DNA of 64,000 nt from DATFXM01 sp035315885. GTDB taxonomy: Bacteria > Acidobacteriota > Blastocatellia > UBA7656. Numbering within the stretch: position 1 is the stretch's first letter; each line of letters opens with the position of its first letter. Position numbers and translations under genes: made by a program. Below the pieces are notes generated by a model. The model had not been told where the DNA came from, ran no database searches, and saw nothing but the letters and a program-made list of their open reading frames with translations. This document shows positions 17,336 to 26,600 of the stretch, piece after piece. The stretch spans positions 53,950 to 117,949 of the forward strand of contig DATFXM010000167.1 in NCBI GenBank assembly GCA_035315885.1, read 5' to 3'.

Positions 17336-19912
17336 GTGAATCTGCCAGGCGGAACCAGCATTGGCCACTACCGGATCCTGTCGCGTATAGGTGCAGGCGG
17401 GATGGGAGAAGTGTACCTTGCGCAGGACACGAGTCTGGGCCGTAAGGTTGCGCTCAAAATCCTCCCGGAACAATACACTCGTGAATCCGACCGGCTTCGA
17501 AGATTCGGCCAGGAAGCGCGCGCGGCGTCGGCGTTGAATCACCCCAACATCATCACCATTTTTGAAATCGGTCAGTCGGGCGCGGGTCACTTTATCGCCA
17601 CTGAATTCATCGAAGGCGACACGCTGCGAGACCGGATGAATGCGATAGACCTGGCCCTTGCCGACTGCCTCGAGATTGCGATTCAAGTCGGGGCCGCTCT
17701 AACCGCCTCGCACGCGGCGGGCATCGTCCATCGCGACATCAAGCCCGAAAACATCATGCTTCGGCCAGACGGATACGTTAAGGTGCTGGACTTTGGCCTG
17801 GCAAAGCTGACCGAACGGGTCTTCGAGGAGGACTGTCTGGATCACGAGTCAGAAACACGCGCAATGGTGCTGACTGATCCAAACATCGTAATGGGGACAC
17901 CTCATTATATGTCGCCGGAGCAGGCACGCGGTTTGACCCTCGATTCTCGCGCGGACATCTTCAGCCTTGGCGTTGTGCTGTACGAGATGATCACCAACCG
18001 CACGCCGTTTGACGGCCCAACGCCGAGCGACATTATCGCTCTGATCCTGCAGAAGGATGCGCCCCCACTTGCCCGCTTTGCGCGCAACGTCCCATCGGAG
18101 CTCGAGCGCATCGTTATGAAAGCCCTCCGTAAGAACCGAGAGGAGCGCTATCAAACGGTCAAAGACCTGGCGCTGGACCTCAAGCATTTGAAACAGAGCC
18201 TCGAGCTGGCAGAGCTGAGGTCGCGTTCCCTCGACTCGGAAGTGAGCAACGACTTTGGTCCGGGGAACGGTATTCAACCTACTATACTGTCGCGTCCCGC
18301 GGAGCCGTTTGGTGCGGGGCGCGAGCGATCGGGTCCGGTCCGCGAGGCCTCCGGCGAAGTGAAGGATACTGTAGCAGCGGCGATTCCGAGCGGCGAACAG
18401 GCACCCGAAGTTCGACATGCGACCTCCAGCGCTGAATATCTGATCACCGAGATCAGCAAGCGAAAAAAGAGTTTCTTGTTTGGCGGTCTGCTTCTTTTTG
18501 CGGCGGTGGTTGCAGCTTTCTACGTGGACTGGCGAGGACACACGATCGAATCGCTTGCAGTCTTGCCGCTGGTGAACGCTGATGCAGATCCGAATCTGGA
18601 TTACTTGCCTGACGGCCTCACCGAACGACTGATAAACAGTCTGTCGCAATTTCCGAACTTGAAGGTGATGTCGCACACCTCGGTGCTTAGGTACAAGACG
18701 AGAGATCCGAATGCTCCGCCGCCTGATCCTCGGCAAGTCGGCCGAGAACTTGGGGTGAAGGGGGTTCTGTCAGGCCGCGTCCAGCGCAAAGGCGACAACG
18801 TAACGATCAATATCGAGCTGGTTGATGCCCGCGATAACAGTCGCATCTGGGGTGCGCAATACAATCGCCCGGTTGGCGACATCCTGTCGGTTCAGGAGGA
18901 GATTGCCGGCGAGCTGCCTCGTCAATTGCATCTCAGCCTGAGCGCAGAACAGCAGAAGCGCATCGAAGCCTTGCAGCTTTATTTGCGTGGCCGCTACTAC
19001 TGGAACAAACGTACCGCTTCAGACATGAAGAAAGGCGCGGAGTATTTTCAACAGGCGGTCGACAAGGATCCCACCTACGCGCAAGCATACGCAGGGCTGG
19101 CGGACTCGTACACGATGCTCGTGGTTTACAGCGCTCTTCCTCCGGGCGAAGCGTTTCCCAAGGCTCGGGAAGCGGCGCAGAAAGCGCTTTCGTTGTCCGA
19201 CTCGATCGCCGAAGCTCATACGTCTCTTGCGGTGGTCAAGAATCGATTTGAGTGGGATTGGCCTGGTGCGGAGGACGAGTACAAGAGGGCGATCGAGTTA
19301 AACGCAAATTATGCGCCGGCACGACAATGGTATTCGACGTTTCTGATTGCGATGGGGCGGAAGGCAGAGGCGTTGAACGAGGCAAGGACGGCCCAAAACC
19401 TTGACCCGTTATCGCCGATCGTGAACTCGAACCTCGGGTGGATACTGTTTCTGGGGCATGATTATCAGGATGCAATTGCCCAGTGTAAGAAGGTGCTGGA
19501 CGCTAATCCGAACTTTTTTGCGGTTCGGAGATATCTGGCGCTTTCGTACGAACAGGAGGGGAGGCACGAAGAAGCGATTTCCGAGTTTCAGAAGGCGCGA
19601 GACTTATCTGGTGGCAGTCCTGTTCTAGTAGCGGCGCTGGGCCACGCCTATGCGAGCGCGGGACGGATTGAGGATGCACGGAAGGTGCTCAACGAGCTGG
19701 AGGAGTCATCTACGCAACGGCGCGTTTCGCCCTTCGATCTTGCTATTTTGTGCACCGGTCTTGGAGACAAAGAGAAGGCTTTCGAATGGCTCGAGCGGGC
19801 GTACGAGGAACGAAACGAATATCTTGCCTACCTGAACGTAGAGCCGCGCTTCAATCCGCTGAGATCTGACCCACGATTTAGCGATCTGCTATCCCGAATC
19901 GCTCTGAAGTAG
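17336..19912 (+). CDS. Receptor-like Ser/Thr protein kinase with TolB-like domain and TPRs (copy 1)
   Basis: An 858-residue membrane kinase of the type expanded in Acidobacteria. The kinase domain (about 8-285) is complete: GAGGMGEVYLAQD, VALKIL, HRDIKPEN, DFGLA and GTPHYMSPEQARG. A linker leads to one membrane span (about 380-397). The outer part starts with a TolB/FlgO-like domain (ESLAVLPLVN, YLPDGLTERLINSL, VKGVLSGRVQRKGDNVTI) and ends in several TPRs (QLYLRGRYYWNKRT and onwards). It probably senses or binds partners outside the cytoplasm and phosphorylates inside. The start is GTG 17336. The TAG stop is directly followed by the repeat array at 19913, and a paralogue lies beyond the array. 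Confidence 0.9.
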   Translation: MNLPGGTSIGHYRILSRIGAGGMGEVYLAQDTSLGRKVALKILPEQYTRESDRLRRFGQEARAASALNHPNIITIFEIGQSGAGHFIATEFIEGDTLRDRMNAIDLALADCLEIAIQVGAALTASHAAGIVHRDIKPENIMLRPDGYVKVLDFGLAKLTERVFEEDCLDHESETRAMVLTDPNIVMGTPHYMSPEQARGLTLDSRADIFSLGVVLYEMITNRTPFDGPTPSDIIALILQKDAPPLARFARNVPSELERIVMKALRKNREERYQTVKDLALDLKHLKQSLELAELRSRSLDSEVSNDFGPGNGIQPTILSRPAEPFGAGRERSGPVREASGEVKDTVAAAIPSGEQAPEVRHATSSAEYLITEISKRKKSFLFGGLLLFAAVVAAFYVDWRGHTIESLAVLPLVNADADPNLDYLPDGLTERLINSLSQFPNLKVMSHTSVLRYKTRDPNAPPPDPRQVGRELGVKGVLSGRVQRKGDNVTINIELVDARDNSRIWGAQYNRPVGDILSVQEEIAGELPRQLHLSLSAEQQKRIEALQLYLRGRYYWNKRTASDMKKGAEYFQQAVDKDPTYAQAYAGLADSYTMLVVYSALPPGEAFPKAREAAQKALSLSDSIAEAHTSLAVVKNRFEWDWPGAEDEYKRAIELNANYAPARQWYSTFLIAMGRKAEALNEARTAQNLDPLSPIVNSNLGWILFLGHDYQDAIAQCKKVLDANPNFFAVRRYLALSYEQEGRHEEAISEFQKARDLSGGSPVLVAALGHAYASAGRIEDARKVLNELEESSTQRRVSPFDLAILCTGLGDKEKAFEWLERAYEERNEYLAYLNVEPRFNPLRSDPRFSDLLSRIALK

Positions 19913-19987
19913 TGCTGAGTGCTGAGTCCTGAGTCCTGAGTGCTGAGTCCTGAGTGCTGAGTCCTGAGTCCCGAGTGCTGAGTTGAC

Positions 19988-20624
19988 AACCCCGAAGGGG
20001 TTGCGTCGTCCAGCCCAGGGTTGCCGTCGGCGGCTACCCTGGGTAAAGGCGGTTTACGTTTCCCCAACCCCGAAGGGGTTGCGTCGTCCAGCCCGGGGTT
20101 GCCGTCGGCGGCTACCCTGGGTAAAGCGCCGTAGGTTTCCCCAACCCCGAAGGGGTTGCGTCGTCCAGCCCAGGGTTGCCGTTGGCGGCTACCCTGGGTA
20201 AAGCGCCGTAGGTTTCCCCCAACCCTGAAGGGGTTGCGTCATCCAGCCGAGGGTTGCCGTCGGCGGCTACCCTGGGTAAAGCGCCGTAGGTTTCCCCAAC
20301 CCCGTAGGGGTTGCGTCGTGCAGCTCAGGGTTGCCGTCGGCGGCTACTCTGGGTAAAGCGCCGTAGGTTTCCCCAACCCCGAAGGGGTTGCGTCGTCCAG
20401 CCCAGGGTTGCCGTCGGCGGCTACCCTGGGTAAAGCGCCGTAGGTTTCCCCAACCCTGAAGGGGTTGCGTCGTCCAGCTCAGGGTTGCCGTCGGCGGCTA
20501 CCCTGGGTAAAGCGCCGCAGGCTTCCCCAACCCTGAAGGGGTTGCGTCGTCCAGCCCAGGGTTGCCGTCGGCGGCTACTCTGGGTAAAGCGCCATAGGTT
20601 TCCCCAACCCTGAAGGGGTTGCGG
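19988..20624. repeat. Eight tandem 77/78-bp units, each with two palindromes
   Basis: Units start at 19988, 20066, 20143, 20221, 20298, 20375, 20452 and 20529, and a ninth, cut short, at 20606. Each begins with AACCCCGAAGGGGTT (6-bp stem, 3-base loop). It continues with a larger palindrome of CCCAGGGT and ACCCTGGG arms enclosing GCCG-TCGG-CGGC. Substitutions in the stems mostly leave G-T/G-U pairs (AACCCTGAAGGGGTT; CTCAGGGT with ACTCTGGG). The period is not a multiple of three, and there are no variable spacers, so the array is neither a gene nor a CRISPR. Confidence 0.93.
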
Positions 20625-20689
20625 AGGGCCAGGCGATTCGAGATTTCGGACGCAACCCTTTCAGGGTTGCAGGAAATTGACCAATCTGA

Positions 20690-20748
20690 CCCAGGGTAGC
20701 CGCCGACGGCAACCCTGGGCTGGACGACGCAACCCCTTCGGGGTTGTC
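20690..20748. repeat. Single array unit in reverse orientation
   Basis: This is the reverse complement of the unit repeated in the upstream array. The large palindrome comes first (CCCAGGGTAGCCGCCGACGG), then GGACGACGCAACCCCTTCGG. With the array it makes an inverted pair. A lone small palindrome, CAACCCTTTCAGGGTTG, lies just before it at 20652-20669. Confidence 0.85.
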
Positions 20749-20915
20749 AACCTCGGACCCAGAACTCAGCATCCGAACACTCAGCACTCAGGACTTAGCA
20801 CTCAGGACTCAGCACTCTGCATTCAGCACTCAGGACTCAGGACTCAGGAACTCAGCACTCAGCACTCCCTCCGCACTTCCGTATTTTCCCTTCACTCTTT
20901 AGTATTCACTGAACG

Positions 20916-23426
20916 ATGAACGACTCGTTGCAGGCCCCGGATACCATCTCCCACTATCGAATCCTGTCCTTAATAGGGTCGGGGGGCATGGGCGAGGTCT
21001 ACCTTGCCGAAGACGTGAAGCTAGGCCGCAGGCTTGCAGTCAAATTGCTCCTGCCCCAGTTCGCCAACGATGAGGACCGGCTCCGTCGCTTCGAACAGGA
21101 AGCGCGAGCCGCGTCGGCACTTAACCATCCCAACATAATCACGATCTATGAAATCGGGCGAGAACGCGGCGTGCGATTCATCGCGATGGAATACATCGAA
21201 GGCGAAACCCTGCGCCAGCGTCTGAAGAAAGGAAAAATCTCGGAGCGCGAAGCAGTCGAAATAGCAATCCAGGTCGCGCGAGCACTGGTTGCCTCTCACC
21301 AGGCCGGCATCGTACATCGCGATATCAAACCCGAAAACGTCATGTTGCGGCCCGATGGCTACGTGAAAGTGCTCGACTTCGGCATCGTGAAGCTCACCGA
21401 AAAGTTCATGGAGCAGGTGACTTCTTCAAATGATGCGCCCGCCGACGTCAAAACCATCACCCTCGTAAGCACCGAAGCAAACATTGTGATGGGCAGTCCG
21501 AACTACATGTCGCCGGAACAGGCCCGAGGCCTTGCGGTGGATGGCCGTACCGACATATTCAGCCTCGGCGCCATTCTCTACGAGATGGTCACCGCCAGGA
21601 TACCGTTCGACGGAGCCACCTTCAGCGACATACTAGTATCGCTCCTCGAACGCGAACCGCTGGCTCTGCAGATCATATCGCCTGAAGTTTCGACCCGATT
21701 CGAACAGATAGTTGAACGAGCGCTGGCAAAAGATCTTGCAGAGCGATATCAGTCGGTGCAGGACCTACTGACCGACTTGCGAAGATTGAAGCGGCGACTC
21801 GATTTCGAAGCCGGCCTCGAGGACTCCTTCTCCGACACGACCAGCGCGGAGTCGCTGCGCCTCGACCAGGATACCAGACCCACCGTAAGGGAGTTCACTA
21901 CCCCGGCGATTCCGCGCAAAACCTGGAGCGCACAATTCATATTCAAAGAGATCAAACTACATAGCCGTGGGTTTCTGTTTTTCTCTGTAGTGATCGTACT
22001 GGCAGCGCTCGCCCTTCTGATGTGGAGCTCGCGTGGAGGCGGCACACATGCAATCGAATCAATCGCGGTTTTACCGTTCGTTAACGAAAGCAATGATCAA
22101 AACACCGAATATCTATCGGACGGTATCACCGAGAGCCTTATAAACAACCTGTCACAATCTCCGAGGCTCAAGGTTACGTCGCGGAATTCTGCGTTCAGAT
22201 TCAAGGGCCGCAGTGTAACGCCTAAGGCGGCGGGAGACGAGCTTCACGTCCATGCAGTGTTGACTGGCCGGATCGAACAACGTGGCGACCATCTCAAGAT
22301 AAAGGTCGAATTAGTAGACGTCCGCGACGATACCCAGGTTTGGGGAGAGCAGTACAACCGTCCGATAGCCGATCTGCTGACAGCCCAGGAAGAGATTGCG
22401 CGACACGTCGTCGATAAGTTGGAGCTTCGCTTGAGCGCACCAGACGAAAAACGTGTCAGCAATCAGGGCACTAGCAATACCGAAGCATATCAACTGTATC
22501 TGCGCGGACGTTACTACTGGAACAAGCGGACCGAAGACGGACTCAAGAAAGGGATCGAGTACTTCAACCAGGCAATTGAGCAGGACCCGGCGTACGCGGC
22601 CTCTTATGCCGGCCTTGCCGACTGCTATGCGATGCTGACCGAGTACAGTGCGCAGCCTCCTACTGAGCTGTATCCAAATGTGAAGGCCGCGGCGCGAAAG
22701 GCGCTCGAGATCGACGATACGCTTGCCGAAGCTCATACCTCGCTCGCAGCCGCGTTTGAATACGAGTGGTCCTGGAACGAAGCTGAGAAAGAATACCGGC
22801 GCGCAATTGAATTGAACTCAAACTACGCCACCGCGCATCAGTGGTACGCGATCTTTCTCGGATCGAGGCTGCGGAACGATGAGGCGATTCGCGAAATGAA
22901 ACAGGCGCTCGAGCTGGACCCGTTGTCGTTGATCATCAACACGTCGATGGGCCGAATCTTGTACGGGGCTCGCGAGTACGACAAGGCGATCGAAATGCTC
23001 AAGAAGACCGTCGACATGGATCCGAACTTCGCGGAGGCGCGGTTTCACCTGGCGATGGCTTACGAAGGGAAGAAGAGGTACGCGGACGCGGCTGCCGAAT
23101 TTCAAAAGGCGGTGGAGCTGTTCGATGACCCGACAATGAGCGCATGGGTGGGGCGCGAACACGCCCTGGCCGGACGAAGAGCTGACGCAGAAAGGATCCT
23201 GCATCAGTTCACTGAAATGTCTCGCCAAAAGTACGTTGCGCCGTACCCGCTGGCGACGATTTACGCGGCGCTCGGCGATAAGGAGCGCGCGCTTGAGATG
23301 CTTGAAAGGGTGTACAACGAGCACTCTTACTACGTGGTATGGTTGAACGTCGATCCGGTGTTTGATGAATTGCGCTCGGACGCTCGTTTTCAGGAGCTGT
23401 TAAAGAAGATCGGGATAGGAGTGTAG
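20916..23426 (+). CDS. Receptor-like Ser/Thr protein kinase with TolB-like domain and TPRs (copy 2)
   Basis: An 836-residue paralogue of the kinase at 17336-19912 with the same layout. The kinase domain is intact (GSGGMGEVYLAED, LAVKLL, HRDIKPEN, DFGIV, GSPNYMSPEQARG). One membrane span lies at about 353-371 (FLFFSVVIVLAALALLMW). Then come the TolB-like domain (ESIAVLPFVNESNDQNTEYL) and TPRs ending in VAPYPLATIYAALGDKERAL. The two proteins align throughout, indicating tandem duplication with the repeat array between the copies. The DFG motif is DFGIV, which keeps the metal-binding Asp. ATG 20916 is the start. The TAG stop is followed directly by another repeat. Confidence 0.9.
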   Translation: MNDSLQAPDTISHYRILSLIGSGGMGEVYLAEDVKLGRRLAVKLLLPQFANDEDRLRRFEQEARAASALNHPNIITIYEIGRERGVRFIAMEYIEGETLRQRLKKGKISEREAVEIAIQVARALVASHQAGIVHRDIKPENVMLRPDGYVKVLDFGIVKLTEKFMEQVTSSNDAPADVKTITLVSTEANIVMGSPNYMSPEQARGLAVDGRTDIFSLGAILYEMVTARIPFDGATFSDILVSLLEREPLALQIISPEVSTRFEQIVERALAKDLAERYQSVQDLLTDLRRLKRRLDFEAGLEDSFSDTTSAESLRLDQDTRPTVREFTTPAIPRKTWSAQFIFKEIKLHSRGFLFFSVVIVLAALALLMWSSRGGGTHAIESIAVLPFVNESNDQNTEYLSDGITESLINNLSQSPRLKVTSRNSAFRFKGRSVTPKAAGDELHVHAVLTGRIEQRGDHLKIKVELVDVRDDTQVWGEQYNRPIADLLTAQEEIARHVVDKLELRLSAPDEKRVSNQGTSNTEAYQLYLRGRYYWNKRTEDGLKKGIEYFNQAIEQDPAYAASYAGLADCYAMLTEYSAQPPTELYPNVKAAARKALEIDDTLAEAHTSLAAAFEYEWSWNEAEKEYRRAIELNSNYATAHQWYAIFLGSRLRNDEAIREMKQALELDPLSLIINTSMGRILYGAREYDKAIEMLKKTVDMDPNFAEARFHLAMAYEGKKRYADAAAEFQKAVELFDDPTMSAWVGREHALAGRRADAERILHQFTEMSRQKYVAPYPLATIYAALGDKERALEMLERVYNEHSYYVVWLNVDPVFDELRSDARFQELLKKIGIGV

Positions 23427-23668
23427 GTTCAGGGTTTTGGGTTTGGCTTTTTTATCGTACGTTGTTTTCCGCGATCAGCGATAGGGCGAGTTGGGTTTCA
23501 CGCAAAGAGCGCAAAGTTTCGCAAAGACCGCAAAGCCTCCGGACTCTGAGCGTCCTTTGCGAGTCTTTGCGTTCTTTGCGTGAAACCCGACTCGCCCTAT
23601 CGTTAATCGTGGGGACAGCAAACCTTCAGGACCCGAACCCTAAAACCCGAAACTATAAACCGTAACCC
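23427..23668. repeat. Nested inverted repeats (GGGTTTC outside, CGCAAAG inside)
   Basis: The outer arms are 23427-23447 (GTTCAGGGTTTTGGG style) and 23628-23668 (complement). Inside lies a separate inverted repeat, 23479-23603. It starts CGATAGGGCGAGTTGGGTTT and continues with CGCAAAG words; the right arm mirrors it, with 36 of the outer 38 bases matching. One outer arm begins at the kinase stop codon and the other at the stop codon of the convergent KGD gene. A terminator role is plausible. Confidence 0.85.
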
Positions 23669-26600
23669 TTACGCGAACGCCTGCGCGATCAGTAGCCGTT
23701 GCTCCATCTGGTGTATCGTGTGCGAACCCGTCGCAGTGCTCGCGCTGGCGCGCCGCCCCACATACTTCACCGGCCAGGCCCCTGCGAGGTCGCGTAGTCT
23801 ACACTCGAGAAACGACCAGGCTCCATAGTTTTCAGGCTCCTCCTGCACCCAGCGCACCTCGTTCGCCCCGGCATACCTGTTCAACTCAGCCAAGAGCTGC
23901 GCCTTTGGAAACGGATACAGTTGTTCGACTCTGATAATCGCGCTGGCATCGTACCCCAGTCGCCGGCGCTCGGCATCCAGGTCGTAGTACACCTTTCCAC
24001 TGCACAACAAGACGTGTCGTACTCTTGTCGCGTCTGCGGTCTCGTCCGCGATCACCGGCAGGAAACCTCCAGTCGTAAATCGTCCGATTTCGGATGATGC
24101 TTCCGCCAGACGCAATAGGCTCTTGGGCGTAACAATGATGAGCGGACGCGGTGCGTCGAGTTTCGCTTGTCTTCTCAACAGGTGAAAGTACTGGGCGGCA
24201 GTTGAACAATTGCAGACTTGCAGATTCCCTCCCGCGCAGAGTTGGAGGAACCTTTCGAATCGCGCGCTGGAATGCTCCGGGCCTTGACCTTCGTAGCCGT
24301 GCGGCAGCAGCAGAGTGACTCTGCTGCTCTGGTTCCACTTCTCCTCGCCCGATGCAATGAACTGATCGATGATCACCTGGGCGGCGTTCACAAAGTCGCC
24401 GAACTGCGCCTCCCACAGAACCATCCCTTGCGGCGCCGCCACGCTGTAGCCGTACTCAAATCCAAGCGCGCCCGCTTCGGACAGGGGGCTGTCATAGATT
24501 TGAAAGCGCGCCTTTTCAGGCGCAAGCCTGGCCAGAGGAATCCATTCCTCGCCCGTCTGTGTATCGACGAACGCCGCGTGCCGATGGCTGAAAGTTCCTC
24601 GAACTGTATCCTGTCCCGAAATCCTGACGGGTGTTCCCTCGACCAGCAGAGACCCAAACGCGAGCGCTTCGGCGGTGCCCCAGTCTACGGGCATCTGGCC
24701 TTGTACCATCTTCGACCGGCGGCCTAACAGGCCTACCACTTTTGGATTCAAGTTGAACCCGTTCGGAAGGTGCGTGAGCGTGAATGCAATCTGGTTCAGG
24801 GTCTCGCCGTCTACGCCTGTTTGGGAAATCTCGACTGAGTCCACCTCGGGCTCCGGCTCGATGATCGCGGGCTGCTTGCCTTGCTTTGCAACAATCTCTT
24901 TCGCGCCGAGCTGCGCGTTCTCGTAACGCCGCCATCGCTCGTCCATCAACCCTGTGACTTCATCCGTGGTGATCACGCCTTCAGCTACGAGTTGTCGAGC
25001 GTAGATCTCGCGGGCGCCGGGATGCGCCTTTATGCGTTGGTACATGACCGGCTGAGTGTAAGTGGGCTCATCGCCTTCATTGTGCCCTAGTCTGCGGAAG
25101 CCGATGACGTCTAGAACTACGTCCTTTCGAAACTGCTGTCGATAGTCCAGAGCGATTTGCAGCGTGTTGTACGCGGCATCCATATCGTCACTGTTGATAT
25201 GAAAGATTGGCACCTGAATCATCTTCGCGATATCAGTGCTGTAGTATGACGAGCGTCCCTCCTCGGGTGGAGTTGTAAAACCGAGCTGGTTGTTCACTAC
25301 CAGGTGAACTGTGCCACCGGTGTGATAACCGGGGAGCTGAGACAGATTGAGCGTCTCGGCTACGATCCCTTCGCCGGCGAAAGCGGCATCTCCGTGAAGC
25401 AGTACCGCGAGCCGATTTGCGCGGTTCCCGTCGACATCCTGCTTGGCACGAACTAACCCTTCGACTACCGGGTCTACAAACTCGAGATGACTCGGGTTCG
25501 AAGCGACACTCAGCGCGACATGTTTGCCGTCTTCGGTTTCGCGAACTCCGCTTGCGCCCTGATGGTATTTCACGTCGCCCTGATCGTGCGGATAGCTCGG
25601 ATGGATTGAGCCTTCAAAGCTCGTGAAGATGCGTTCGCAGAACTTGCCGATGACGTTCGCAATCACATTCAAGCGCCCGCGATGGGCCATGCCTAGAGTG
25701 ATGTCCTCAATTCCGCGCTCCGCTGCTCCTTCAATCAACTGGTCCAGGAGTGCTATCACCGTTTCGTTGCCCTCGATAGAGAATCGCTTCTGTCCGAGAT
25801 ACTTTGTGCCGAGAAACTTCTCGAACGACTCGGCTGAAATCAGCTTCCAGAGCATCTGTTTTCTGATCTCGGCGGGAACCGGTGCAGGCTCTCGCTCGAC
25901 TCGTGAACGAATGAATTCTTTCTCTTCGGGGTCCTGGATGTTTCGATACTCTACCGCGACCTTTCCGCAATAGTAACGCCGCAGCAGATCGAGCACCTCC
26001 CTGAGAGGCGCCGTTTCCTTGTCGGTCAACCCGGCGGTCAGGAATTCACGATCGAGGTCCCAGATGGTCAAGCCATAGGTCTGTATGTCCAGCTCTTTGT
26101 GATACTGCACGTCTTTCCAACCGAGCGGATCGATATCGGCAACCAGATGCCCGCGGACACGATAAGCGTTGATCAGTTCAAAAACTCGCGCCTGCTTGCG
26201 AATCTCGGCGCGATATCGATCCTCTCCCAGAAGCGCTGGATTTGTGTCGACTGACCAGCGGTAAGGCCTGAATGGAATCCCGAGCTGCTGAAAAATTTTG
26301 TCGTAGAACCCGTGCAACCCTCGCAGCAATTCGTCGACCCTCGCGAGAAAAGCTCCTGACTCCGCTCCTTGAACAATCCGGTGATCGTACGTCGACGTGA
26401 GCACCATTATCTTGCTGATGCCTAACCGCGAGAGTGCCTCGGGAGTCATCGCCAGATATTCAGGCGGGTACTCCATCGCGCCGGTAGCAATGATCGCCCC
26501 CTGCCCCACCATCAACCGGGGATTCGACGCCGTAGTCCCAATCGTTCCCGGATTGGTGAGGCTGATGGTTGTCCCTTGAAAATCCGCTAGCTGTAGCTTG

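Larger units (their letters stand above)
19913..20868. repeat. Composite repeat: heptamer arms around a 77-bp tandem hairpin array
   Basis: Nearly the whole gap between the two kinase genes is repeat. 19913-19982 is ten heptamers of TGCTGAG/TCCTGAG starting at the base after the stop codon. 19988-20624 is the tandem array described separately. 20650-20748 has reversed copies of its hairpins. 20764-20868 is the complementary heptamer arm (ACTCAGCACTCAGGACTCAG and so on). The element is thus a nested inverted structure. The last 47 bp before the next ATG are outside it and should hold that gene's ribosome site, which is weak. Confidence 0.9.

Noticed and set aside
19983..20356. Open reading frames rich in the words PKGLRRPAQGC and RRRLPWV
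   Set aside because: They are read-through of the 77/78-bp repeat. The period is not a multiple of three, there is no ribosome site, and conservation follows hairpins rather than codons.
19988..20624. CRISPR-like array
   Set aside because: The whole 77-bp unit is conserved; there are no variable spacers, and no cas genes are nearby.
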